This document shows positions 25,129-32,367 of a stretch of 45,462 nucleotides of DNA, piece by piece. The first letter of the stretch is position 1. Every line of letters begins with the position of its first letter. This DNA comes from a virus. The position numbers and the translations under genes were made by a program. The DNA lies in the IMG/VR virus record IMGVR_UViG_3300032184_000001, positions 1 through 45,462 of that record; one strand, 5' to 3'. Below the pieces are notes generated by a model, which ran no database searches, had not been told where the DNA came from, and saw only the letters and a program-made list of their open reading frames with translations.

Positions 25129-27640
25129 AAGCGAAGAACCACCGGGACCCCAAGACTTGTTGTACATCGAAATCCCCTAATGGCGGAGGATCCCGAAGAT
25201 CAACATCAATTTCCAGACCTTCCGCGCTCGCCTGAAAGTCACGTTGTAAACAGGCGAGCCAGTCGTCCTCATAGATGTACACAAACGTCGTGCGCAGGCA
25301 CTCGGCCAGCAGGTCCATGTCAGCAGCGTGCGTGCCGTAGCTGTCATGCACAACGCTGAACGACGTAAGGCCGCGTGTCACCGCCAAGTTTACCGTCAGT
25401 TGAAGATGGGCGGCGTCAAATGAGTGCACGATGTTCGGAGCGATGGCGAGCGCTTGCTTACCGACGAGCAAGCCCAGGCCTTTATCCTCCAGCATGATCT
25501 TGAATTGCGCCGGGGACTTGGCCCGCCCGCCGGGCGCCATGCGACCCACGCCAAGCAGCGTGTGAATTCGCTTGGACGCGGAGCGATAGTACCCCTGGTT
25601 CACCATCAGGCCGGCAGGAGTGACCCAAGACACACCACGTCCCGCCTCCGCGAGCGCCCGGGCGTTGTGCTGCATCCACTCCATGATCTCAATGGCGGCA
25701 ACCACGGTGTCGCTGATCGCTGCCTTCATGCGGTCCCGCATGTAGTTGGCGTTCACCATCACGTCGCCGTCGAGCCCTTCCGTCATGCGATCCTCGATCA
25801 ACTGGTCCCGCATGCCAATGTCGGTGAGCCCATAGGGTGTCGTCATCACGCCGCGCTTCACGACTTTGCGGGTGACGCGTCCGCGCCACGCGTGCTGTGG
25901 GCCGGCAGGAAGTTCGTCATCCCACTGGCAGTGGGCGTCCACGGCATCCGCCACCTTTTCTGCCACAATCTGGTAGATGTCCTGCCGCTCCTCCTCGGCG
26001 GTCAGATTGGTGGCGAAGGCGCCCGCCGGGTCACATCCCATGGCGGACAGGTGTTGCAGCCCGTTACACGTGCCGTCAACGTGGATTGGTAAGTGAGAGA
26101 TATATTTGTCCGGGCCACCCGCTTGACAGGTGAACGCGCCCTCCAAGTCAATAGCGGCAGCGAGGAATTGCCATGGCTCCTCCGCAGCGATCCAGAAAGC
26201 GAGCCCTTTACCTAGTGGGTCCACCGCTACATCGTGCAATTCATTCAAATGCGCACGGACCCAAGCGGATTGCGCCTCCCGGCTCTCTTTGTCGAGCCCA
26301 TAAGTGGCCGCAGTGTAATGCTGAAGCCACCCGAACCCTTCTACACCTAACGGCTTCCCCTCGGCGAACTCCAAGAGCCCGCGCGCCATGTCGTCGGCCT
26401 GCGGGTGGAGGTCTTGCGGGATCGGGTACATGCGGCCCCGGAAATCCATGTTATGCGGGAAGTAGATCACCGGCTCGTCCTTGAACTGGTGCGCAGTGGT
26501 CAACTGGCGACGCAGCGCTTGACGCTTGGCGTACGAGCGGTTGTTGTGGTCGTGCACCGTCCGTCGCTCATTCTTTGCCGCGCCCCGCTCCTGCGGGGTC
26601 ATCTTCTTCCATTCAGCGTCGCCGATCTCGGGCGGCAGGTCTCGCTCCGGGGGGGCCGGCAGCATCTCTGAGTTCAGTTCGAGCGCACGTTCCGCCACGG
26701 TAAGCACCCGCTTGTTGATGCGGAAGCCCGTCGCCTGCACCGCGTTCAGCGCATCGAGCACTTCCTGCGGAACCTCCGGGTCTTTCCATGTGCTGTGTAA
26801 AGCCATGACGCTCCGCTTGATCAACGGCTGGGTCGGCGTGAGGTAACCCCCGAGGTACGCGCCATGGTCGCTCATGGCCCACGGGGTCGGCGGACAGAGC
26901 ATCGGCTGTAGCCACGGGTCACGCATCGAGGCGTCTTTGTGGGCGTCCATCAGTTCACCCTCAGACTTCTCCGTAAGGCGCACGCTGATGGCGGTCCGAA
27001 CGCGGCCCCGCTTGCTTGTCGTGACCTGCACCTTCTCGAACCGCTCAGGGCACGTCTCGGCTAGTAGCTGAAGCATAGTGCGCCCCAGGCGCAGCTTAGT
27101 CTCGTGCTTCCACATGGTGGTCTCCACATCGTCAAGCTTGCGGAGCCACTTACGGACAGAACGCGGATCGATCTGCTTGACCGTGCGCTTCAGCATCTCG
27201 ATCCTGTTCGGACGCTGCTCCTCGCGTGCACGCTCACGTTCAAGGCGACGCAAGACACCCCACCGGACCTCTAGGTTGGCGACGTTGCCCAGGTTGCGCG
27301 CAGCGATGTTGACGACCTTAGTACTGCGTGTGCCCTGAAGCGCGACGCGGACTGTGAGGTATCCCCATACTTCCGGCCGCAGCGCCAGGAACTCCATCTC
27401 GCACCCTGTCAACCGACGCCCCGTCTTGAGCGCGGCCTTGAACTCCCGGCGCACGCGTGTTTGCAGTGCGCGGATGGCTGGCACAAACTCAGTGAGCGTG
27501 TCCGCCATGAAGTCCTGCCCGACAGGACAATCGAACTCCCGGTCGCGCGCCTGTGCGTTCGCCTGCTCAGCGTAGTAGCGCTCCAGCCCACGAGTGACAG
27601 AGTTCACTTCAAGGTCTAGCTGTCGGTCACGAAGGTTCAT
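25127..27640 (-). CDS. Single-subunit DNA-directed RNA polymerase, gp1-like
   Basis: The protein has 837 residues. Catalytic motifs match T7: Asp522 in PIHVDGTCNGLQHLSAM (T7 Asp537), Lys595 and Tyr603 in TRKVVKRGVMTTPYG (T7 Lys631 and Tyr639, same spacing), and Asp766 in VVHDSYGTHAAD (T7 Asp812). The C-terminus SRWFFA resembles the essential FAFA foot. It is slightly shorter than T7 (883), mostly between the first two motifs. It starts behind GGGAG. It should transcribe the replication and virion genes from the 17-mer promoters found in this genome. Confidence 0.97.
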   Translation of the reverse strand: MNLRDRQLDLEVNSVTRGLERYYAEQANAQARDREFDCPVGQDFMADTLTEFVPAIRALQTRVRREFKAALKTGRRLTGCEMEFLALRPEVWGYLTVRVALQGTRSTKVVNIAARNLGNVANLEVRWGVLRRLERERAREEQRPNRIEMLKRTVKQIDPRSVRKWLRKLDDVETTMWKHETKLRLGRTMLQLLAETCPERFEKVQVTTSKRGRVRTAISVRLTEKSEGELMDAHKDASMRDPWLQPMLCPPTPWAMSDHGAYLGGYLTPTQPLIKRSVMALHSTWKDPEVPQEVLDALNAVQATGFRINKRVLTVAERALELNSEMLPAPPERDLPPEIGDAEWKKMTPQERGAAKNERRTVHDHNNRSYAKRQALRRQLTTAHQFKDEPVIYFPHNMDFRGRMYPIPQDLHPQADDMARGLLEFAEGKPLGVEGFGWLQHYTAATYGLDKESREAQSAWVRAHLNELHDVAVDPLGKGLAFWIAAEEPWQFLAAAIDLEGAFTCQAGGPDKYISHLPIHVDGTCNGLQHLSAMGCDPAGAFATNLTAEEERQDIYQIVAEKVADAVDAHCQWDDELPAGPQHAWRGRVTRKVVKRGVMTTPYGLTDIGMRDQLIEDRMTEGLDGDVMVNANYMRDRMKAAISDTVVAAIEIMEWMQHNARALAEAGRGVSWVTPAGLMVNQGYYRSASKRIHTLLGVGRMAPGGRAKSPAQFKIMLEDKGLGLLVGKQALAIAPNIVHSFDAAHLQLTVNLAVTRGLTSFSVVHDSYGTHAADMDLLAECLRTTFVYIYEDDWLACLQRDFQASAEGLEIDVDLRDPPPLGDFDVQQVLGSRWFFA

Positions 27641-27643
27641 GTG

Positions 27644-28015
27644 TTACTCTCCCTTCGTATCATCCACGTGCTTAGCGATCTGGTTCAATGTATCTTGAAC
27701 CAGTTCACCATCGAATTTTATCGCGTGAGCCCGTACTGCTTGCCTAATAACGCGCTGCGTCAATACAGCAAGCGCACGGTAATCAGATTTCGGCACAGTG
27801 TCGAGGTCAATGATCGGCCCCGGCGTCATAACGATGTCCCGCAAAGAGCCCGGTGAAACTTCGTCTTCCGTTTTTCCGTTTACTGGATCAAGGAATGCGG
27901 GAGCAGGCTCTTTATCGTGTCGGCGCCGGCTACTGCCCGGCCCGAACACTTCCTCCCACCGCTCCGCGCTAATCGCTGCGTTGCTGTGGAAGCACTTGTC
28001 AACGTGTTCAGGCAT
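27644..28015 (-). CDS. Unknown early protein upstream of RNA polymerase
   Basis: The product has 123 residues from the ATG behind GGAGAT, overlapping the preceding gene by eight bases. The N-terminus carries His and Cys residues (PEHVDKCFHSNAAISAERWE). The C-terminal half is helical (ALAVLTQRVIRQAVRAHA). It ends three bases before the polymerase start. No family is recognised. Confidence 0.65.
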   Translation of the reverse strand: MPEHVDKCFHSNAAISAERWEEVFGPGSSRRRHDKEPAPAFLDPVNGKTEDEVSPGSLRDIVMTPGPIIDLDTVPKSDYRALAVLTQRVIRQAVRAHAIKFDGELVQDTLNQIAKHVDDTKGE

Positions 28016-28220
28016 CTTGGGGTATCTCCGGTTGTGTGTGAAGGGTCGTGTCCCACAGGAACTCGGGATGCAAGTTCCCGGGAGAGGGGGACGGCATGAG
28101 CCAATATATGCGCGCTTCCGGGTCAAGGTCATCGAGAACCTTGACCACTTCATCCGCGTTGTCGGCGGGAAACCAGAAGGGTCCCGCGTTGCCGTCCCCA
28201 AAGTAGGTCTGCTTACTCAA
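28008..28220 (-). CDS. Small unknown early protein (70 aa), TTG start
   Basis: The best start is TTG at 28218-28220, six bases behind GGAGG and overlapping the preceding stop by eight bases. The sequence DGNAGPFWFPADNADEVVKV, then LDDLDPEARIYWLM, looks like a real small alpha/beta domain. No family is recognised. Confidence 0.6.
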   Translation of the reverse strand: MSKQTYFGDGNAGPFWFPADNADEVVKVLDDLDPEARIYWLMPSPSPGNLHPEFLWDTTLHTQPEIPQDA

Positions 28221-28389
28221 TCTTGGCCTCCGCTTCAATCCCAGTACCCGGCCCGTGCAGCGGCGGGGACCACGTGTCTCCCTTCTTGAACTTACGGGCA
28301 CGCACTTTGGCGGCGCGCTTTTGTCCGTGCTCACCTTTCCGCCCGCGTGCGCGCGGCGTGACGGCTCCTCGGTGTAGTGTCTTCTTCAT
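28213..28389 (-). CDS. Small basic early protein (58 aa)
   Basis: The product is rich in Lys, Arg and Gly (VTPRARGRKGEHGQKRAAKV), probably disordered and nucleic-acid binding. It starts at the ATG behind a GGGGG stretch and sits in a tightly overlapping set of small genes ahead of the RNA polymerase gene. Confidence 0.6.
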   Translation of the reverse strand: MKKTLHRGAVTPRARGRKGEHGQKRAAKVRARKFKKGDTWSPPLHGPGTGIEAEAKIE

Positions 28390-28393
28390 CGGG

Positions 28394-28615
28394 TCAATCC
28401 CCCGGTTTGCGCGCGAAGACTTCCTTACGCGACTTGAAGACGCCAGTGCATACCTGGACCTTGAAGTCCCCGGGTTTGCGGTGCTCACGCGCGGCGAACG
28501 CGTCTTCGAATGCCGGCTCCCCGTCAGGCGTCTTGATCGACGACGCCCAGCGGAGTTCCCAGCGACGAAACATGCCGTCCACAGGGGAGCGGCGAAGGTC
28601 GAACCGTTTAGCCAT
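28394..28615 (-). CDS. Small unknown early protein (73 aa)
   Basis: The basic, soluble protein contains MFRRWELRWASSIKTPDGEP and a C-terminal KVQVCTGVFKSRKEVFARK, suggesting a small beta-rich domain. It overlaps the preceding gene by eight bases. No family is recognised. Confidence 0.6.
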   Translation of the reverse strand: MAKRFDLRRSPVDGMFRRWELRWASSIKTPDGEPAFEDAFAAREHRKPGDFKVQVCTGVFKSRKEVFARKPGD

Positions 28616-28895
28616 TCTTCGGGTCCGTCCCGTTGATCGCGTTGCGGATCGCGAGACGCGCGTTGCGGAACTCCTCGCTATTCATGAACTTCTTGTGGTT
28701 CCAACGCTCATTTTCGGTACCCGTCCGTTCCTTGTACGCGGCCTTGGCGCGGTCCATGACGATAGTTTCCAGTTCCTTCGTGGTGATAAGCACCCACCCC
28801 TGATCGGGATGTGGCGGCGCCGGCAACAGCACATGCGTATCAGGGATGATGATCTTCCCCTGCATGGCGGCGATGGCGCGTTGTAGTTTGTTCAT
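28608..28895 (-). CDS. Small unknown early protein (95 aa)
   Basis: The product begins directly after the integrase stop. It has a helical N-terminus (MNKLQRAIAAMQGKIIIPDT) and a basic, helical C-terminal half. It is the first complete gene downstream of candidate promoter P5, which lies inside the integrase gene. No family is recognised. Confidence 0.65.
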   Translation of the reverse strand: MNKLQRAIAAMQGKIIIPDTHVLLPAPPHPDQGWVLITTKELETIVMDRAKAAYKERTGTENERWNHKKFMNSEEFRNARLAIRNAINGTDPKNG

Positions 28896-29720
28896 TCAAC
28901 CCTCCAAGAATTGCGCGGCGTTCCGCAGATCCATGTCGGACATGTGGACATACCGCTCGGTGGTACGGATGGTAGCGTGCCCCAGCCATTGCTTGACTGT
29001 GGCAATGTTGGCGCCTCCAGCTAGCAGGCGGGTTGCGCAGGTGTGCCGGAGCATATGCGGCACGAAGTGCCTATCCCCAGCGAGACCCATGGCGTCTCGG
29101 GCCTGCCGCCAATGGTGGACAAATTGCCACGCTCCAGCAGGGAACAGTAAGGCTGGCTTAGGGTCCCCTTTGGGTGTAACCCTGTTAACCAAGATGTCGT
29201 AGACCCTCGGCGTCATGGGGACCGACCGGGGCTTGCCCGTCTTGGTCTTCCAGACGTGGATCATTCGGAGTTGGAAGTTGCAGTCGCTCGCGCGTATGCG
29301 GAACACTTCACCCGACCGCATACCTGTGTCGAGCAGGACCACAACCACGTCCCGCGACAACGGGTTGATGGTGGCGAGAAGCGTCTTCTCCTCCGCCTTG
29401 GACAGCACACGCGTTCGCGCGTTGTCGCCCGCTAGGCGGAACGGGAAGTGCGGCTTCTTCGTGAGGATCTCGCGGCGCTCGGCTTCGGTGAACACGCGCG
29501 AGAGGTAGGACAGGTAACGGTTGATCGTGGCGTCCGACCGCCCGGTGCTCTCAAGCCACCCGGCGAACTTATCAAGCCCGGCGGTCTTGATCTCCTCGAT
29601 CAGGACGTTTGGGCCGAAGAACGAGGAGGCCACGCGCGCACAGCGCGCAGCCTTAGCCCCGTTCGACTTTCCACGCCACGCCACGCGTTCCGTCAGGGCG
29701 ATGGCGTCACTTAACTTCAT
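28896..29720 (-). CDS. int: Tyrosine-family site-specific integrase
   Basis: The product has 274 residues from the ATG at 29718-29720, eight bases behind GGAGG; a GTG six bases earlier is too close to that site. The N-terminal SAM-like DNA-binding domain spans about residues 1-95. All catalytic residues are present: Arg135 (GMRSGEVFRI), Lys158/160 (WKTKTGK), His222-x-x-Arg225 (PHMLRHTCATRLL), His248 (WLGHATI) and nucleophile Tyr257 (TTERYVH). It is therefore an intact recombinase able in principle to integrate the phage. Integrases upstream of the polymerase gene are known in some marine T7-like phages. No attP site was found nearby. Confidence 0.93.
   Translation of the reverse strand: MKLSDAIALTERVAWRGKSNGAKAARCARVASSFFGPNVLIEEIKTAGLDKFAGWLESTGRSDATINRYLSYLSRVFTEAERREILTKKPHFPFRLAGDNARTRVLSKAEEKTLLATINPLSRDVVVVLLDTGMRSGEVFRIRASDCNFQLRMIHVWKTKTGKPRSVPMTPRVYDILVNRVTPKGDPKPALLFPAGAWQFVHHWRQARDAMGLAGDRHFVPHMLRHTCATRLLAGGANIATVKQWLGHATIRTTERYVHMSDMDLRNAAQFLEG
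29157..29178 (-). promoter_or_regulatory. Candidate phage RNA polymerase promoter P5, inside the integrase gene
   Basis: The minus-strand core CCCAAAGGGGACCCTAA occupies 29174-29158, with a predicted start at 29157. Downstream bases CCAGCCTT resemble those after P3 and P4. It lies in the integrase coding region around residues 182-190, between the catalytic Lys and His-x-x-Arg motifs. If active it would drive the small genes and the RNA polymerase gene itself, a positive loop, without giving full-length integrase. Confidence 0.55.
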
Positions 29721-29817
29721 CGTCACCGCCTCCCCCGTACCTGTCGTGCCATGCGAGCATGAGACACAAGTAGATGACAGGGAGCCACCATATGGCGTAG
29801 TCGGTGTACATGGTCAT
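29707..29817 (-). CDS. Small membrane peptide (36 aa)
   Basis: The peptide has one membrane segment (AIWWLPVIYLCLMLAW) followed by a short Gly/Asp-rich tail. Its start overlaps the preceding stop (ATGA) and its end overlaps the integrase start, so it is coupled to both. Function unknown. Confidence 0.6.
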   Translation of the reverse strand: MTMYTDYAIWWLPVIYLCLMLAWHDRYGGGGDDEVK

Positions 29818-29945
29818 CCCCCCATGAAGATGTGAACAAACAAGTCCTGTACTGCGAGCGTGATCAACGTCAAACACATGACGGTCACCAACGCAACGGA
29901 CACGTACAGCGCTTTTTCCAGTAGTGAGGTCATATAATCTGACAT
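29814..29945 (-). CDS. Small membrane peptide (43 or 39 aa)
   Basis: The peptide has one membrane segment (LYVSVALVTVMCLTLITLAV). Two in-frame ATG codons (29945 and 29933) lie behind AGGAGGAGG; the first is very close to the site and the second rather far, so the start is uncertain. Its stop overlaps the next small membrane gene. Function unknown. Confidence 0.6.
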   Translation of the reverse strand: MSDYMTSLLEKALYVSVALVTVMCLTLITLAVQDLFVHIFMGG

Positions 29946-29959
29946 CCTCCTCCTAGCTG

Positions 29960-30133
29960 TTAAACCACTACGTCAAACACGCCGTCCTGGCAGTCCTGAC
30001 ACATTCCACTGATTTCCCATTCACGCCGGGACAGCGGGTCCTTGAACCGCTTCAACGGTTCGTGGCAGCTCGTACATATCCCGTCAAGGATACGCAAGTA
30101 GCCCGCCGGGTCTAGGCGCCCAATTGGCTTCAG
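29960..30133 (-). CDS. Zinc-ribbon protein, in frame after a UGA codon
   Basis: These 57 codons encode a compact four-cysteine domain: GICTSCHEPLKRF, then a GMCQDCQDGVFD end (Cys-x2-Cys twice). No ATG begins the frame. The codon after an in-frame TGA is CTG, and the 22 codons before that TGA form an open frame with an excellent start. Translation could come from a CTG start, from a later TTG, or from readthrough of TGA as one 80-residue protein. A sequence change from TGG to TGA is also possible. The domain itself looks real. Confidence 0.6.
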   Translation of the reverse strand: MKPIGRLDPAGYLRILDGICTSCHEPLKRFKDPLSRREWEISGMCQDCQDGVFDVVV

Positions 30134-30202
30134 TCAGTATTCCATGGCGACCTTGCGACGCTCAGACGACAGCGGGTTGTCAATCGGGCGGATGTGTGGC
30201 AT
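30134..30202 (-). CDS. 22-codon open frame ending in UGA, probable first part of the zinc-ribbon gene
   Basis: The frame starts at an ATG that overlaps the preceding stop (TGATG) behind GAGGAGG, so it is almost certainly translated. It ends MEY-TGA, and the zinc-ribbon frame continues directly after this stop. The peptide alone (MPHIRPIDNPLSSERRKVAM) is soluble and charged. Confidence 0.55.
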   Translation of the reverse strand: MPHIRPIDNPLSSERRKVAMEY

Positions 30203-30384
30203 CAACCCCTCCTCGACAATGCGCCGCCGATCTGCCAGATGGCGCCCACGACGCTCTCAGCAAGCTGTACCCACTGGGCATGGCGATGTGCCTTGGCTTC
30301 CCGCTCCAGCTCCATCTCTTGCGCGATCTCGGACAACGCACGCGCAATGCGTCCGATGTCTTTGCTGTCGATATGTCCAGTCAT
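30202..30384 (-). CDS. Small helical early protein (60 aa)
   Basis: The product starts at an ATG behind GGGAG that overlaps the phosphatase stop. It is a continuous helix rich in Glu, Ala and Arg (DIGRIARALSEIAQEMELER) with a more hydrophobic C-terminal part (LAESVVGAIWQIGGAL). Possible coiled coil or membrane-associated peptide. No family is recognised. Confidence 0.6.
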   Translation of the reverse strand: MTGHIDSKDIGRIARALSEIAQEMELEREAKAHRHAQWVQLAESVVGAIWQIGGALSRRG

Positions 30385-30863
30385 CAGAAACTCCCATCTG
30401 CTACCTGAAAACAAGTGATCCCCTGTTGACGCCACATGGACACAACGCGGTCCCTGTCGTCGAGGACGATCCACGGCTCCAGCTTAAAGTGGTTGCGCAT
30501 GTTGCGCAGGATGTCCAGCTTGACCAATCGGTCGTCGCGGAAGTCCTTTGCCCCGCGCATGAAGATGTGGTCGTAGTCGATGAAATGCTTGTCGAGCCAC
30601 ATCGCGGTGAGTTCATGGTCGATGATCGAGCGCGCGGTGACGATCACACGCTGCATGCCGGACAGGGCGCCCAACGCATTGAACGCAGCGGCGACCGGCG
30701 TGTGCACGGCGTCCCCCAGGATTTCCCGGTGGAATGCGTCCCAATCCCGGTCAGCGGCGCGCTTCTTCAGCACATGGTGCAGGCGGTGTTGATTGTTCGC
30801 AAGCGTACCGTCCAGGTCGGACACCACGCACCACGACCAGTCGGGAGGCAGTACCTTGGTCAT
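30384..30863 (-). CDS. HAD-family phosphatase, polynucleotide 3'-phosphatase-like
   Basis: The 159-residue protein carries the HAD motifs in order: Asp16-x-Asp18 in VVSDLDGTLAN, VIVTARS, the Lys of a VKLDILRNM segment, and the acidic pair in IVLDDRDRVVSMW. Size and motif context match the phosphatase half of T4 polynucleotide kinase (PseT C-terminal type), without the kinase half. It could repair 3' ends of RNA or DNA cut by host defence nucleases. It is coupled to neighbours by short overlaps. Confidence 0.8.
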   Translation of the reverse strand: MTKVLPPDWSWCVVSDLDGTLANNQHRLHHVLKKRAADRDWDAFHREILGDAVHTPVAAAFNALGALSGMQRVIVTARSIIDHELTAMWLDKHFIDYDHIFMRGAKDFRDDRLVKLDILRNMRNHFKLEPWIVLDDRDRVVSMWRQQGITCFQVADGSF

Positions 30864-31060
30864 GTGTAAGGCTCCAGGTTGGCTTCTAGGGCGGTCCAGT
30901 TGCCCACGAGCGGATCACGGAAAGTAACCAATCGCTGTTCTCCAAGCGGCTTGATCGCGACTACCGGCCCGCCCATGAACGGAAGGGTCCCGGTAAACTG
31001 TGTAGTGTTCCGCAAAAACTCTCGGGTGAACCTGACCTTAGTCCCCAGGTGTATCTGCAT
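30860..31060 (-). CDS. Small beta-rich early protein (66 aa)
   Basis: The product starts behind GGAGGAG. The pattern of short strands (HLGTKVRFTREF, GGPVVAIKPLGEQRLVTF) suggests an SH3-like barrel. It overlaps the phosphatase start by four bases. No family is recognised. Confidence 0.65.
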   Translation of the reverse strand: MQIHLGTKVRFTREFLRNTTQFTGTLPFMGGPVVAIKPLGEQRLVTFRDPLVGNWTALEANLEPYT

Positions 31061-31223
31061 TTTTCTCCTCCGCTAGCTTCCGTTCCGCACATTTTGCCAA
31101 TGCCGCGCGGAACTCTGCAACGATTTTCTTCCTCTCGATCTCCCGCATCTCTTCTGCGGTCAGTTCAGGAAGCGGTGAACCGCGCGGCCCACGCCGGATC
31201 AAGAATTCTGGAATGTCATCCAT
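31038..31223 (-). CDS. Small early protein (61 aa)
   Basis: The product starts at the ATG behind GGAGGAACG, directly downstream of hairpin element E1. The acidic/basic mix opens with DDIPEFLIRRGPRGSPLP, then a long helix EEMREIERKKIVAEFRAALA. No family is recognised. Confidence 0.65.
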   Translation of the reverse strand: MDDIPEFLIRRGPRGSPLPELTAEEMREIERKKIVAEFRAALAKCAERKLAEEKNADTPGD

Positions 31224-31230
31224 CCACGTT

Positions 31231-31280
31231 CCTCCAAGTAATCCAGTGGAACGCACCGCGCACGATGCGCTCCCGCAGAT
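31231..31280 (-). ncRNA. Intergenic hairpin element E1
   Basis: On the minus strand GGAGCGCA (31273-31266) pairs with TGCGTTCC (31255-31248) around a ten-base loop, with one G-U pair. It begins right after the upstream TGA with TCTGCGG and is followed by ACTGGATTACTTGGAGG, which supplies the ribosome binding site. It is one of four related copies (E1-E4) whose stems differ by compensating changes. Confidence 0.7.
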
Positions 31281-31537
31281 CACCTGCACTCTATGTCTTC
31301 GTCGGCCACCGCACCCAGCGCGATGATCGCTTTCACGCGGTCGGTGTTCTCAACCAAGAACTCCGCAAGCGCGTTGACATCGCCGACGTGTAACTGCCCG
31401 TCACGCGGGGCACGCATGGTCAACGCCATGTAGCGCTTCTTCATCAGGAACTTCTGCGCCTTATAGAGTGCCGTAAAAGCCATGTCACCCACGACGTAGG
31501 CTTCACGCTTTACGATCTTCGCGGTCTCAAAGGACAT
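31280..31537 (-). CDS. Small early protein (85 aa)
   Basis: The product starts at the ATG behind GAGGAG with about ten bases spacing. It contains KREAYVVGDMAFTALYKAQK and an acidic end (AIIALGAVADEDIECR). Soluble; no family is recognised. It ends at hairpin element E1. Confidence 0.6.
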   Translation of the reverse strand: MSFETAKIVKREAYVVGDMAFTALYKAQKFLMKKRYMALTMRAPRDGQLHVGDVNALAEFLVENTDRVKAIIALGAVADEDIECR

Positions 31538-31637
31538 AGGGGTCAATCTCCTCGTCGATGATAGGGAACAACGGGACAGCGAAGCCGGCCCGGCGCAGTG
31601 CGTGGCGTTCTTCCGAATGTGCTTCAGTTTCCTCCAC
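31527..31637 (-). CDS. Possible small peptide (36 aa), GTG start
   Basis: This short frame fills the gap between two small genes and overlaps the next start by 11 bases. It reads plausibly (RRAGFAVPLFPIIDEEIDPY), but the GTG start lies close to a GGAG and no ATG is available. Weakly supported. Confidence 0.35.
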   Translation of the reverse strand: MEETEAHSEERHALRRAGFAVPLFPIIDEEIDPYVL

Positions 31638-31656
31638 GGTCTCCAGGTTCGCAAGT

Positions 31657-31854
31657 TCACGATCTACGGTCGTACCTCCTCAATGCGGCGCGTAGGTTTC
31701 GGATACGCGCGGTGTATACGCGATGTATGTGCGTCGTCGCCCACCGGTCGTGCGACTGCATCATGAGGGCGTCGTAACGTTCGAGGCGCGCTAACGTTTC
31801 GCGCGCTTCTTTCGCTTGCGCTTTAGTCATGCGCGGGAACTGCGGCGTGGTCAT
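31657..31854 (-). CDS. Small basic helical early protein (65 aa)
   Basis: The product starts at the ATG behind GAGGAAACG, inside the end of the preceding membrane peptide gene. It is highly basic and helical (TKAQAKEARETLARLERYDA, then VYTARIRNLRAALRRYDRRS), suggesting nucleic-acid binding. No family is recognised. Confidence 0.6.
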   Translation of the reverse strand: MTTPQFPRMTKAQAKEARETLARLERYDALMMQSHDRWATTHIHRVYTARIRNLRAALRRYDRRS

Positions 31855-31960
31855 TGCGTTTCCTCTTGTTGTATTGGGTGAACGCGAGCCACAGCAGGCC
31901 CGCAAGGATCACTGACACCGGGACGGTGACAACGACGGCGATTTTCTGGCGTCTAGTCAT
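31823..31960 (-). CDS. Small membrane protein (45 aa)
   Basis: The single membrane segment IAVVVTVPVSVILAGLLWLA follows a basic start (MTRRQK), consistent with an inner-membrane peptide with its N-terminus inside. The start overlaps the preceding stop (ATGA). The C-terminal third overlaps the next gene in another frame. Function unknown. Confidence 0.6.
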   Translation of the reverse strand: MTRRQKIAVVVTVPVSVILAGLLWLAFTQYNKRKRNDHAAVPAHD

Positions 31961-32358
31961 GGCGCGTCTGGTCTAAGACGTGCGCCACGCGTCGCGTAAT
32001 CCCGTTTGAAGATTGTCTGCGCGCTTCCGTGATGGACACACTCACCGTCTTCAAGAAAGTATTCCACAAGTTCGTAGCCCTCCTCGGCCAGCAGGAGCCT
32101 AGCGCTCTCAGTGTAGAACCACTGGAAGTACTGCGCTTCATCACGAAACCCGTATACCCAATCCCTCCCGGGGTACGGATATTCGTGACGGAGTAACGCA
32201 TCAGTACTTGGCTCAGGGTGCTCAGCGGACGTATTGAGGGGACAGTTCCCATGGTAATGCGCGCGAAACGCTCCTGTTGGATTTTCCTCGCAGTCCTTAG
32301 CGTGATGATACGGACCCAGCCCATCTTTCTCGATGCGGACAACACGAATTTTCGCCAT
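31957..32358 (-). CDS. Unknown early protein (133 aa)
   Basis: The product starts behind AGGAGGAG. It is rich in His, Tyr and Trp (GLGPYHHAKDCEENPTGAF, and FRDEAQYFQWFYTESARLL), with three Cys. The spacing of His and Cys could bind a metal, but no known motif is clear. Confidence 0.65.
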   Translation of the reverse strand: MAKIRVVRIEKDGLGPYHHAKDCEENPTGAFRAHYHGNCPLNTSAEHPEPSTDALLRHEYPYPGRDWVYGFRDEAQYFQWFYTESARLLLAEEGYELVEYFLEDGECVHHGSAQTIFKRDYATRGARLRPDAP

Positions 32359-32367
32359 GCTCTCCTC

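Noticed and set aside
29727-30133. attP site next to the integrase gene
   Set aside because: No tRNA 3'-end-like sequence was recognised and the stretch is filled with small genes; a host genome would be needed to find the core.
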